Positions 26,750 through 35,180 of a stretch of DNA of 64,000 nucleotides are shown in pieces. The DNA is taken from NCBI GenBank assembly GCA_052148295.1, contig JBKQIP010000174.1, positions 1 to 64,000 of the forward strand. Reading direction: 5' to 3'. The position numbers and the translations under genes are program-made. Source of the stretch: Bog-473 sp052148295. Lineage in GTDB: Bacteria > Actinomycetota > Acidimicrobiia > Acidimicrobiales > RAAP-2. The notes below the pieces were generated by a model. That model saw only the letters and a list, made by a program, of their open reading frames with translations, was not told the DNA's origin and made no database searches. How positions within the stretch are numbered: position 1 is the first letter of the stretch; the number at the start of each line of letters is the position of its first letter.

Positions 26750-27592
26750 CTACTCGTCGGGTCGAGGTCCCGGACCCGTACCCACACCGAGCCGCTCCCG
26801 GAAGAAGGTCAGCGTCTGGTCCAGGGCGGCCCGCGTCGGCGTGCCCTCGCGGTCCTGGAGGTGCTCGGTGAGCACCGAGTGGGCCGCCTTGGGGTGGCCG
26901 TGCGGGTTGCCGGGGGCCGAGTCGATCTCGACGGCGATGAAGGCGTCTCCCAGCTCGCGCCGCAACGTGGCGAAACGCCCGGGAAAGCAGAACGGGTCGT
27001 TGGAGAAGCGCAGACCCAGCAGGCAGGCCCCGTCGGCCGTCCGCTCCTTGACCCGGGCCAGGTCGGCGTCGGAGATCCCCACGTCGGCCTTGAATCTCTT
27101 CGAGAGCGGGAACGGCAGCGACGGTTGGCTCAGCACCGGGGCCAGCACGACGTCATCGACCATCATGGCCAGGGCGAAGCCGCCGGTGAAGCACATGCCG
27201 ACCACTCCCACCCCCGGCCCGCCGCACCGTTGGTGCTCGGCCGCGGCCAGCCGGCGCAGCCACACGGTGACCGGGCTGGTCTTCTTGAGGGCGAAGGCGG
27301 CGAACTCGCGGGAGACGCAGGCCGGGCCGAGGGACTGGACGGCGTAGCCGGCCGACGGGGGGCGGCCCGGGTCGCCGAAGAGCCTCGGCATGACGGCGGT
27401 GCACCCGGCCGCCACCACCTTCCGGGCGAAAGCGGCCACCAGGGGCGTGATGCCGGGCATCTCGCTGATCACGATCACGGCCGGTCCGCTGCCGGCCCGG
27501 TAGATGTCCCGTCGCTTCCCGTCGGCCTCGAAGGACTCCTGGGTGAAGCCCTCGAGCGCCGCGCTCCATTGCCCCACATCGCCCTTGGCCAT
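26750..27592 (-). CDS. Dienelactone hydrolase family protein
   Basis: Start ATG 27592 gives 280 aa, the usual family size. The frame stays open far upstream, but that part is antisense to the thiolase-like gene. The alpha/beta-hydrolase fold shows VIVISEMPGITP early, nucleophile Cys in GVVGMCFTGGFAL, and a late histidine in NPHGHPKAAHS. Cysteine rather than serine as nucleophile is the mark of dienelactone hydrolases. The enzyme opens lactones or hydrolyses small esters in the cytoplasm; the substrate is unknown. It is divergent from the thiolase-like gene with only 24 bp between the start codons. Confidence 0.85.
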   Translation of the reverse strand: MAKGDVGQWSAALEGFTQESFEADGKRRDIYRAGSGPAVIVISEMPGITPLVAAFARKVVAAGCTAVMPRLFGDPGRPPSAGYAVQSLGPACVSREFAAFALKKTSPVTVWLRRLAAAEHQRCGGPGVGVVGMCFTGGFALAMMVDDVVLAPVLSQPSLPFPLSKRFKADVGISDADLARVKERTADGACLLGLRFSNDPFCFPGRFATLRRELGDAFIAVEIDSAPGNPHGHPKAAHSVLTEHLQDREGTPTRAALDQTLTFFRERLGVGTGPGPRPDE

Positions 27593-27616
27593 GGTCGGAC
27601 CGTAGCATCGCCTGTC

Positions 27617-29107
27617 GTGCCTTCCTCGAGCCGCATCGCAGACCCGCGCACCCCGGTGCTGGTGGGCGTGGGTACCGCCCAGGACAGCGCCCCCGTCGTC
27701 GAACTGATGACCGCGGCGTGCCGGTCGGCCGCGCTCGATGCCGCGGCCCCGGCCCTGCTGCCCGCCCTCGACCGCATCGTGGTCCCCCAGGGAAGTTGGG
27801 CCCTGCCCGACCCCGCCCGGGCGGTGGCGGCGCGCCTCGGTGCCCGGTCGGCACGCACCTACCTGGGCCAGGTCGGCGTGTCCCAGCAGGAGTTGATCGA
27901 TGACGCCCTGGAGTCCATCGCCGCCGGTCGGGCCGACGTGGTCATGGTGGTCGGCGGCGAGGCGCGCGCCTTCGCGCGCCGCGGCGGCGACGAGTCCCTG
28001 GGCGCGGACGAGGGGGTGACCCCCGATGTGACGCTCACCCGCCCGGCCGACTTCATCGCACCGATCGAGGTGGCCGCCGGCACGGTGTGGCCCGTGGTCC
28101 AGCAGTACGCGCTGATCGAGAACGCGCTGGCCGCCCACGAGCACCAAGATGCCGACGCGCTGGCCCGCGACGTCTCCCGGCTGTGGGCCCGCTTCAACGA
28201 GGTGGCCCAGGGCAACGAGCTGGCCGCCTTCCCCGCTCCCCGCACCGCCGCGTCCATCGCCACGCCCGGGCCCAAGAACCGGCCGCTGTCCCACCCCTAC
28301 AACCTGTGGCATTCCAGCCAGTGGACCGTCGACCAGGCGGCCGCCCTCCTGCTCTGCTCGGCGGAGCGGGCCGGAGGGGCCGGGGTCCCGGCCGACCGCT
28401 ACGCCTTCCCCCACGTGGCCCTGCACGCCTCCCACGCCATCACCCTCACGGCGCGCAAGGACCTGCACGCCTGGCCGGCCATGGCGGTGCTGGGTCGCCT
28501 CGCCGCCGGACATCTCCGCGCCCCCCTGGGCGAGCTGCCGCTGGCCGACGTCTACTCCTGCTTCCCGTCCTCCGTGCGGGTGCAGCAGCGTGCCCTCGGC
28601 CTCGACCCCGAGGGGACGCCGACGGTGACCGGTGGCATGGCCTTCGCCGGCGGGCCGTTCAACAACTACGTCCTGCAGTCCACCGCCGCGCTCATCCGCC
28701 TGCTGCGCCACCGGCCGGCCGAGCGCGGGCTGGTCACCACCGTGTCGGGCATGCTGTCCAAGCCGGGACTGGCCGTATGGTCCTGCTCCCCGCCGCCCCC
28801 GGGCCGCGGGACCCTGATGGCCGATGTGGCCGACGACGCGGCCGCGGCCACCGAGACGCTCCCCGTGGCCGCCCCCGAGGCCTCGCGGGGCCCGGCCACG
28901 GTGGCCTCGTACACCGTCACCTACGAGACCGGTGCCGACGGCGCCGGCGACCCCCCGCGCCCGCGGCGGACGGTGATCGTGGCCGACCTGGGCGACGGGA
29001 GGCGGACCGCCGCCGCCTGCGAGGATGAGTCCCTGGCCCGCCGCGCCCTGAGCGAGTCGCTCATCGGGCGGCCGGTCCACATCGACGGCGCCACCTTCAC
29101 CCCATGA
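27617..29107 (+). CDS. Thiolase-like protein (TLP1-like) with extra C-terminal domain
   Basis: GTG 27617 gives 496 aa. The thiolase fold is visible in RTPVLVGVGTAQD, DVVMVVGGEARAFARR, DVYSCFPSSVRVQQ and GGMAFAGGPFNNYVLQS. The active cysteine and the usual GHP histidine of degradative thiolases are not in place. The last 90 residues (ASYTVTYETG to PVHIDG) look like the additional C-terminal domain of thiolase-like protein 1. This family is of uncertain activity and may bind acyl-CoA or lipids. Its stop overlaps the cydD start (ATGA), so the two are translationally coupled. Confidence 0.75.
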   Translation: MPSSSRIADPRTPVLVGVGTAQDSAPVVELMTAACRSAALDAAAPALLPALDRIVVPQGSWALPDPARAVAARLGARSARTYLGQVGVSQQELIDDALESIAAGRADVVMVVGGEARAFARRGGDESLGADEGVTPDVTLTRPADFIAPIEVAAGTVWPVVQQYALIENALAAHEHQDADALARDVSRLWARFNEVAQGNELAAFPAPRTAASIATPGPKNRPLSHPYNLWHSSQWTVDQAAALLLCSAERAGGAGVPADRYAFPHVALHASHAITLTARKDLHAWPAMAVLGRLAAGHLRAPLGELPLADVYSCFPSSVRVQQRALGLDPEGTPTVTGGMAFAGGPFNNYVLQSTAALIRLLRHRPAERGLVTTVSGMLSKPGLAVWSCSPPPPGRGTLMADVADDAAAATETLPVAAPEASRGPATVASYTVTYETGADGAGDPPRPRRTVIVADLGDGRRTAAACEDESLARRALSESLIGRPVHIDGATFTP

Positions 29108-30813
29108 CCACCTCCCCGTCCACCCGCCTGCGCTCCCGCCCCCGGCTCGTCCCCCCCGAGCTGGCGGCCCGGGTACCCTCCCTGCGCGCCGCCGGCGCGG
29201 TCGCCCTCGTCCTCGGCGCCCTGACCGCCGCCGCCATCGTCGTCCAGGCCGTGGCCGTCGCCACCGCCGTGGACCGGTCGCTCCTCCACCACGCCTCGCT
29301 GCGCGACGTGCGTCCCCAGCTCGTCGCCATCGTCGTGGCCGTGGTGGCGCGCGGGGTCCTGCACTGGCTGGGGGAGGTGTCGGCCCAGCGGACGGCGGAG
29401 TCGGTGGCCCGCACCCTGCGCGGCCAGCTGCTGCGCCACACCCTCGACCTCGGCCCCGGTTGGCTGGCCGGCGAGCGGCCGGGGGAGCTCTCGCTCACCG
29501 CCACCAGGGGGCTCCGATCGCTGCACACCTACTTCGCCCGCTACGTCCCCCAGGCCGCGACGGCCGCCGTCGTTCCCGTCCTGCTCCTCGTGTGGGTGGG
29601 CACCCAGAGCTGGCTGGCCCTGGTGGTGGTGCTGGCGCTGCTGGCCGCCGTGCCGGTGACCATGGTCCACTTCGGACGGGAGGCCACCCGCCGCACCGAG
29701 CGCCAGTGGCGTCGCCTCGGTTCCCTGGCCGGCCGCTTCCTCCAGCTCATCGAGGGCCTTCCCACCCTGCGCGCCTTCGGGCGAGAGGGCCACGGGCGCC
29801 GCGAGGTGGCGGCCTCCTCGGACGGCGTCCGCACCGCCACCATGCGGACGCTGCGCGTGGCCTTCCTCTCCGCGCTGGCCATGGACATGATCGCCGCGTT
29901 CGGCGTCGGCCTCATGGCCATGGTGCTGGGCCTGAAGCTGCTGTGGGGAGAGCTGAGCCTGCAGACCGCCATGGCCGTCCTGCTGGTCGCCCCGGAGATC
30001 TTCATGCCGCTGCGCCGGGCCGGCGCCGAGTTCCACGCCAGCGCGGAGGGACAGGCCGCGGCGGCACGCGTGCTGGACGTGCTCGCCGTGCCCTCGCCGC
30101 ACGTCGCCGCCGGCGAGCCTGCGCCCCGTGGCGCCTCGCCCTCCCCGCAGGTCACCCTGTCCATCGACCGGCTGGGCCTCGCCTATGACGATCGCGCCGT
30201 CCCGGCCCTGCACGAATTCTCGCTGCTGGTGCCCCCCGGTGATCGCGTCGCGCTGGTCGGTCCGTCGGGTGCGGGGAAGTCGTCGGTCGTGGCCGCCCTG
30301 CTCGGCTTCGTCCGGCCCACCTCCGGCAGCATGTCGGTCGACGGGATGCCGTCGACGGCGTGGACCATCGCGGCCTGGCGTGCCCACTTCTCCGCCCTGC
30401 CGCAACGGCCCCACCTCTTCACGGCGTCGCTGGCGGAGAACCTGCGCCTGGGGGCACCCGAGGCCACGGACCAGGACCTGCACGAGGTCCTCGGCGCCGT
30501 CGGGCTGCGGGCGCTGGTGAGCCACCTCCCCCGGGGCCTTGACACCGCTCTGGGTCAGGACGGGTTGACGCTGAGCGCGGGCGAGCGCCAGCGGGTGGCC
30601 CTGGCCCGCGCCCTGCTGCGCCCCGCCCCGGTGCTCCTGCTCGATGAGCCCACGGCCTCGCTCGACCCGGCGACCGCGTCGGCTCTGGCCACGGCGATCG
30701 AGCCGTACCTGGTCGGCCGCAGCGTGGTCGTGGTCGGCCACGAGCCGGTGCTCCTCCCCCACTTCGACGCCGTGGTGCAGCTCGGCGCCCGCCCGACCCT
30801 GGCGGTGTCGTGA
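29104..30813 (+). CDS. cydD: Thiol reductant ABC exporter subunit CydD
   Basis: The 569-residue half-transporter has six membrane helices in residues about 22-300. It has Walker A GPSGAGKSS, signature LSAGERQRVALARAL and Walker B LLLDEPTASLD. CydDC exports cysteine and glutathione-type thiols (or haem) and is needed to assemble cytochrome bd oxidase. The transmembrane order and the ADARVLDVL-like linker suit CydD, and the next gene is CydC. cydAB does not appear in this window. It overlaps the genes on both sides by 4 bp. Confidence 0.9.
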   Translation: MTTSPSTRLRSRPRLVPPELAARVPSLRAAGAVALVLGALTAAAIVVQAVAVATAVDRSLLHHASLRDVRPQLVAIVVAVVARGVLHWLGEVSAQRTAESVARTLRGQLLRHTLDLGPGWLAGERPGELSLTATRGLRSLHTYFARYVPQAATAAVVPVLLLVWVGTQSWLALVVVLALLAAVPVTMVHFGREATRRTERQWRRLGSLAGRFLQLIEGLPTLRAFGREGHGRREVAASSDGVRTATMRTLRVAFLSALAMDMIAAFGVGLMAMVLGLKLLWGELSLQTAMAVLLVAPEIFMPLRRAGAEFHASAEGQAAAARVLDVLAVPSPHVAAGEPAPRGASPSPQVTLSIDRLGLAYDDRAVPALHEFSLLVPPGDRVALVGPSGAGKSSVVAALLGFVRPTSGSMSVDGMPSTAWTIAAWRAHFSALPQRPHLFTASLAENLRLGAPEATDQDLHEVLGAVGLRALVSHLPRGLDTALGQDGLTLSAGERQRVALARALLRPAPVLLLDEPTASLDPATASALATAIEPYLVGRSVVVVGHEPVLLPHFDAVVQLGARPTLAVS

Positions 30814-32459
30814 GGCCCCTGCGCCGGATATGGCGCGAGCCGGGAACGCCGTACGGGCGCCTGGCCCTGGCCGGCGCGCTCGGGCTCCTCTCGGCGGCGG
30901 CCACCATCGCCCTCATGGCCGGGTCGGGCTACGTCCTGGGTCGGGCCGCCCAGCGCCCGGGACTGGACGCGCTGGTCGGGATACTGGCGGCGGTCGAGGT
31001 GGTGGCCTTCCTGCGCGGACCCCTGCGCTACGCCGAGCGCCTGGTGGGCCACGACGCCGCCCTGCGGGCCCTGGCCGGGTGGCGCATCTGGCTCTACGAC
31101 TGCCTGACGCCACGCGTGCCCGCTGCCCTGGCCGGCTGGCGCAGCGGCGACCTCTTGACCCGCGCCATCGACGACGTCGACACCCTGCAGGACCTCTACC
31201 TCCGCACCGTGCTGCCCCTCGGTGTGGCCCTGGGTGCCGCCCTGCTGGGTCTGGTCGTGGTCGGCCTCATCCTGCCCGTGGCCGTCCTCGCCCTGGGCGT
31301 CCCACTGCTGATCGCCTGCACCGTGCCACCGGCCCTGGTCTGGCGGCCCGGTGCCGACGACGAGGAGTCGGCCCTGGCGGGGGAGATCTCGGCGCACGTG
31401 GTCGACATGATCCACGGGGCGGCCGACCTCCTGGCCTTCGGCGCCGAAGATTCCGCCTTCGGCCGGCTGGACGAGATGAGCCGGCGGTCCGAGGCCCTGG
31501 CGCGCCGCCAGCACCGGTCGGCCGCGCTGGCCGCCTTCACGACGCAACTGTGCGTGGGCGCGGCGCTGACCGCGGTCCTGGCCGTCGCCGTGTCCGCCGT
31601 GCACGCGCACCACCTCGACCCGGTCATGGTGGCCGTCCTGCCCCTGGCCGCCCTGGCCACGTTCGAGCCGGTCCCCGGCGTGACCCAGGGCACGGCCCGC
31701 GCCCTGGCGGTCCGCGCCGCCGCCCGCCGCCTCCTGGCCCTCGAGGCCGTGCCGGTCCCGATCGGCGACCCCGGCGTCCCCCGCTCGCTCCCCGAGGGCA
31801 CGCCGGACGTCTCCTTCGCGCGGGCGTCGTTGCGCTACGGGCCCGGGCTGCCCCGGGCGCTCGACCGGGTCGACCTGCACCTGGCCCCGGGAGGACGGGT
31901 GGCCGTGACCGGCTCCAGTGGCGCCGGCAAATCCTCCCTGGTCAACGCCCTCCTTCGCTTCTGGCCGCTGGAGGGCGGCACGTTGCAGCTGGGCCACGTG
32001 GCGACCGACGAGCTGACGCAGGCCGAGGTGCGGGCCGCCTGCGCCCTAGTCGACCAGCGCGCCCAGTTGTTCGCCGGCACGCTGCGGTCCAACCTGACCC
32101 TGGGACGCCCCGACGCCACCGATGAGGAGATCGGCAGGGCCCTCGACGCCGCCCAGCTCAGCGGCTGGGTGGCCGGGCTCCCGGCCGGCTTGGAGACGCC
32201 CGTCGGTGATGAGGGCGTCGCCCTCTCCGGAGGCGAGCGCAGGAGGGTGACCGTGGCCCGAGCGCTCCTGGCCGGCGGCCGGGTGCTCGTGCTCGACGAG
32301 CCGACCTCCGGACTCGACGACGAGGTGGCCGACCGGCTCATCGGCGACGTCTTCCGCGCCGCGGGCGATCACAGCGTCCTCCTGATCACCCACCGGCCCG
32401 CGGAGGCCGACCGCTGCCAGACCACCGTCACCCTCGAGGCGGGCCGCGCCGTTCCCTGA
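30810..32459 (+). CDS. cydC: Thiol reductant ABC exporter subunit CydC
   Basis: The 549-residue half-transporter (GTG start within the cydD stop) has helices to about residue 290. It has Walker A GSSGAGKSS, signature LSGGERRRVTVARAL, Walker B VLVLDEPTSGLD and an H-loop in LITHRP. RYAERLVGHDAALRALAGWR near residue 75 is the typical CydC cytoplasmic loop. With CydD it forms the heterodimeric exporter in the cytoplasmic membrane. It is the last gene of the thiolase-like-cydD-cydC operon. Confidence 0.92.
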   Translation: MRPLRRIWREPGTPYGRLALAGALGLLSAAATIALMAGSGYVLGRAAQRPGLDALVGILAAVEVVAFLRGPLRYAERLVGHDAALRALAGWRIWLYDCLTPRVPAALAGWRSGDLLTRAIDDVDTLQDLYLRTVLPLGVALGAALLGLVVVGLILPVAVLALGVPLLIACTVPPALVWRPGADDEESALAGEISAHVVDMIHGAADLLAFGAEDSAFGRLDEMSRRSEALARRQHRSAALAAFTTQLCVGAALTAVLAVAVSAVHAHHLDPVMVAVLPLAALATFEPVPGVTQGTARALAVRAAARRLLALEAVPVPIGDPGVPRSLPEGTPDVSFARASLRYGPGLPRALDRVDLHLAPGGRVAVTGSSGAGKSSLVNALLRFWPLEGGTLQLGHVATDELTQAEVRAACALVDQRAQLFAGTLRSNLTLGRPDATDEEIGRALDAAQLSGWVAGLPAGLETPVGDEGVALSGGERRRVTVARALLAGGRVLVLDEPTSGLDDEVADRLIGDVFRAAGDHSVLLITHRPAEADRCQTTVTLEAGRAVP

Positions 32460-32480
32460 GCCGCCACTGCGCCGCGTCGG

Positions 32481-32576
32481 CTACTGGTTCATCAACGCCG
32501 AGTTCAGCCGGCGGAAGGTCGAGTCGACCTGCGTGAAGACCGACTCGATGTCCGAACCACCCACGGCCGCTGGCAT
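32481..32576 (-). CDS. Possible 31-aa ORF or 3' gene remnant
   Basis: Reverse-strand frame MPAAVGGSDIESVFTQVDST continues FRRLNSALMNQ to TAG (32483-32481), with GGAGG 4 nt before the ATG. In-frame sequence further upstream contains CRHFGCRVSADGAGG, but it is closed by TAA at about 32,685 without a normal start. The composition (amphipathic, Asn/Gln/Ser) is unlike a random high-GC frame. It may be a small protein or the tail of a lost gene, converging on cydC. Weak evidence only. Confidence 0.2.
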   Translation of the reverse strand: MPAAVGGSDIESVFTQVDSTFRRLNSALMNQ

Positions 32577-32669
32577 CCACCCTCCGGCCCCGTCGGCGGA
32601 GACCCGGCACCCGAAATGCCTGCATGGGGGCTGTCCGGCCAGCGACGAGATACCCGGGTGTGACCTGCC

Positions 32670-32701
32670 CTTACCGAGCGCTTACCGTGATGGCGCACAG
32701 T
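32670..32701 (+). promoter_or_regulatory. Candidate SARP/OmpR-type operator and promoter of the pknG operon
   Basis: Two direct heptamers CTTACCG (32670-32676 and 32681-32687) repeat with 11-bp periodicity. Eight bases after the second lies CACAGT (32696-32701), a passable -10 (A2 and T6 kept). SARP-family regulators are known to bind heptamer direct repeats about 11 bp apart, with the 3' repeat 8 bp from the -10. The operon's last gene encodes a SARP-type domain. The start codon is about 50 nt further on. Confidence 0.4.
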
Positions 32702-32752
32702 GAGCGGCGTGAGAGACTGCGCAGCAACCGGCGTCGGGCGAAGGAGGACAAC

Positions 32753-34162
32753 GTGCCCGGTTCGGGTCCAGTGCCCACCGGGTACGGAAGCGTCGCAGTC
32801 GCGGCCGACCGTCGGGGAAGAAGGGTTGACTCGGAAGCGGGGGACGCGCCGGTGATGGTGACGACGGAAACCGTGAGCGCCGTGCGGACGCTGCCCGTCC
32901 CCCCTGGCTCGCGCCCCCGCTCCACGCCGGTGCGCCTCCGCGTCTTCGCCGTGGCGTTGGTCCTCCTGGTCGTGCTGGCCGGACTGGTGGCCGGCCTGGC
33001 CACGTCCAACCGACAGAGTGCGACCACGGCGGCGGCCCAACAGGCGGAGCCGCTGCTGGTCTCGGCGCAGACCATCAACACGTCACTCTCCGACGCCGAC
33101 AGCACGGCCGCCGCCTCGTTCCTGCGGGGCCGGCTCGAACCGGCGGCGCTTCGTGACCGCTACGCCGCCGACGTGGATCAGGCCTCGACCGCACTGGCCA
33201 CGGCCGCTCAGGAGGCAGGTACGGATCCCGCGGTCACGTCGTCATTGGCCGCTGTGTCGACCGAGGTGCCCGTCTACACCGGGCTGGTGCAGACGGCCCT
33301 CTTCAACGAGCGTCAGGCCTACTACCCGCTGGCCGCCTCCTACCTCGGCGAGGCCAACAACCTGATGCGCACCCGGATCCTGCCCGCCGCCACCCAGCTC
33401 TATGCCACCGAGCGCGCCCGTCTCGCCGCCGACGAGGGGAACGCGGTCAACCCGTGGCTGGCCGCCGCGGCGGGGCTCAGCGTGGCCGTCCTGCTGGTGC
33501 TGCTCGTAGGGGCCCAGTGGTGGATGAGCCGCCACTTCCGCCGGACGCTCAACGTTCCGCTGGTGACGGCCACCGTGCTCATCGCCGCCCTCGGTCTGTG
33601 GTTCGCCATCGCCCTGGTGGCCCAGGGCTCCGGCGTGACCACGGCCACGAGCCGGGGGTCGGGCCCCATCGACACCTACACGCAGGCCCGCATCCTCGCC
33701 CTCGAGATGCGGGCGGACGACGAGCTGACCCTGCTCACCCTGGACTCGGTGCCCACGTACCAGCAGGACTACACCGCCGCCGCCGACCGCCTCGAGGCCC
33801 TGTTGGCCTCGTCGGGCGCGGTCGCAGGCGCCGAGCGGCCGCAGGCGGCGCACGCCCGCGCCGCCTTCGCCGCCTACACCAGAGTGCACCACCACATCCG
33901 CAGCCTGGACAGCGGGGGCAATCTGGACGGGGCCGACGCCGTGGCCTCCGGGCCGGCCGCGACGGATCTCCCGGCGGTGTCGTCGGATCTGGACACGGTG
34001 CTCACCGATGACATCTCCGGATCCCAGGGGACCTTCCACAGTGCGATGGCGGCGGCCACCGGAGATCTCGACGGCGTCCTCGTGGCCATCGCCCTGCTGG
34101 CGCTGATCTCGGCCGTGCTCGTCCTCGTCGGCTTCCAGTCCCGGATCGCGGAGTACAGGTAG
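32753..34162 (+). CDS. glnX: GlnX-like multi-TM sensor protein
   Basis: GTG 32753 is chosen because of AAGGAGG at 32741-32747; upstream in-frame starts have no such site. The 469-residue product has four membrane helices: about 64-84 (FAVALVLLVVLAGLVAGL), after an external loop AAAAGLSVAVLLVLLVG, then TATVLIAALGLWFAIALVA, and a C-terminal VAIALLALISAVLVLVGF. Two extracytoplasmic helical domains of about 120 aa lie between them. In mycobacteria GlnX, GlnH and PknG are co-encoded, and GlnX relays GlnH ligand status across the membrane to PknG. Family assignment here rests on layout and synteny. It is the first gene of the operon. Confidence 0.72.
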   Translation: MPGSGPVPTGYGSVAVAADRRGRRVDSEAGDAPVMVTTETVSAVRTLPVPPGSRPRSTPVRLRVFAVALVLLVVLAGLVAGLATSNRQSATTAAAQQAEPLLVSAQTINTSLSDADSTAAASFLRGRLEPAALRDRYAADVDQASTALATAAQEAGTDPAVTSSLAAVSTEVPVYTGLVQTALFNERQAYYPLAASYLGEANNLMRTRILPAATQLYATERARLAADEGNAVNPWLAAAAGLSVAVLLVLLVGAQWWMSRHFRRTLNVPLVTATVLIAALGLWFAIALVAQGSGVTTATSRGSGPIDTYTQARILALEMRADDELTLLTLDSVPTYQQDYTAAADRLEALLASSGAVAGAERPQAAHARAAFAAYTRVHHHIRSLDSGGNLDGADAVASGPAATDLPAVSSDLDTVLTDDISGSQGTFHSAMAAATGDLDGVLVAIALLALISAVLVLVGFQSRIAEYR

Positions 34163-34166
34163 GACC

Positions 34167-35180
34167 ATGCGACACCGTCACCCGACACCCCGGCGGCTCT
34201 CGCCCAGGACGATCACCGTCGTGCTGATCGGCACCGCGCTGGGCCTGGCCGGCTGCGGTACCGCTCCCGACGCGTCACGCCTCCCTCCGGCGGCGGTGCG
34301 GATGGCACCGCTCCTGCCCGCCTTTGCCGAGATCGTCCACCCCTCACCGCCCCCACCGGCTCCGCCAGGTTGCACCGACCCGACGGCGAGCTCTGCACCT
34401 CCGGCCACCATGCCCGCCCCGGGCGACATGCCGGCCGGAAGCTGGATGTCCCACATCCTCGCCCGGGGTTACCTGATCGTCGGGACCGGCCAGTCCACCT
34501 ACGACTGGGGCTACCGGGACCCGGTCACGGGCCAGCTGAGCGGGTTCGACATCGACATGCTGCGCCAGGTCAGCCAGGCGATCTTCGGCTCGCCGGACCG
34601 GATCCGCTTCGTGGTCGTCAACAACGACCAGCGGGTCCAGGCGGTACGGTCGGGCCAGGTCGACATCCTGGCCGAGACCATGACCATCAACTGCGCGCGT
34701 GAGAAGTACGTCGACTTCTCGACGGTCTACTTCGAGGCCGGTCAGGAGATCCTGGTGCCGACCGACTCGACCATCAGCGGCCCGTCCGACCTCAACGGAA
34801 AGCGCGTGTGCGCCACCTTCGGATCGACCTCCCTGCAGAACCTGGTCAAGGTGGCACCCCGAGCCATTCTCTGGGCGGTTCAGAACGAGACCGACTGCCT
34901 TGTGATGCTCCAGCAGGGCCAGGTCGATGCCATCAGCACCGACAACGCGATCCTGCAGGGGCTGGCCGCCCAGGATCCCAACACCAAGATCGTGGGACCG
35001 CCCTTCACCTCCGAGCCCTACGGCATGGCCATCAGCAAGGCCCACCCCGAATTCACGTCGTTCGTGAACGGCGTGTTGGCCCAAGAGCGGGCCGACGGCA
35101 CCTGGGCCGCCATCTACGAGAAATGGCTGGGTCCCAACCCGCCGGCTCCGCCGGTGGCCACCTACACGGAGGCACCATGA
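34167..35180 (+). CDS. glnH: GlnH-like amino-acid-binding lipoprotein
   Basis: The 337-residue protein has a lipoprotein signal (TVVLIGTALGLAGCGT; lipidated C30). A proline-rich linker and a family 3 solute-binding domain from about residue 95 follow. The domain shows LIVGTGQSTYDWGY, GFDIDMLRQVSQAIFG, a ligand-contact Arg/Asp region and GQVDAISTDNAILQG. Family members bind polar amino acids. In mycobacteria GlnH binds Asp/Glu and signals through GlnX to PknG instead of feeding a transporter. The lack of any permease or ATPase here fits that signalling role. It starts 4 bp after glnX and overlaps the next gene by ATGA. Confidence 0.85.
   Translation: MRHRHPTPRRLSPRTITVVLIGTALGLAGCGTAPDASRLPPAAVRMAPLLPAFAEIVHPSPPPPAPPGCTDPTASSAPPATMPAPGDMPAGSWMSHILARGYLIVGTGQSTYDWGYRDPVTGQLSGFDIDMLRQVSQAIFGSPDRIRFVVVNNDQRVQAVRSGQVDILAETMTINCAREKYVDFSTVYFEAGQEILVPTDSTISGPSDLNGKRVCATFGSTSLQNLVKVAPRAILWAVQNETDCLVMLQQGQVDAISTDNAILQGLAAQDPNTKIVGPPFTSEPYGMAISKAHPEFTSFVNGVLAQERADGTWAAIYEKWLGPNPPAPPVATYTEAP

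Noticed and set aside
26861..27616. Long N-terminal extension of the thiolase-like gene
   Set aside because: It lies antisense to the hydrolase and has no family similarity; the thiolase fold begins right after GTG 27617.
26750..29080. A 776-codon open reverse-strand frame including the dienelactone hydrolase
   Set aside because: Only the last 280 codons from ATG 27592 match a family. The rest is G/R/H-rich and antisense to the thiolase-like gene.
28921..30762. A 613-codon reverse-strand frame opposite cydD
   Set aside because: The Gln/Gly/His-rich composition is typical of antisense to high-GC genes, and both ABC motifs are in the forward gene.
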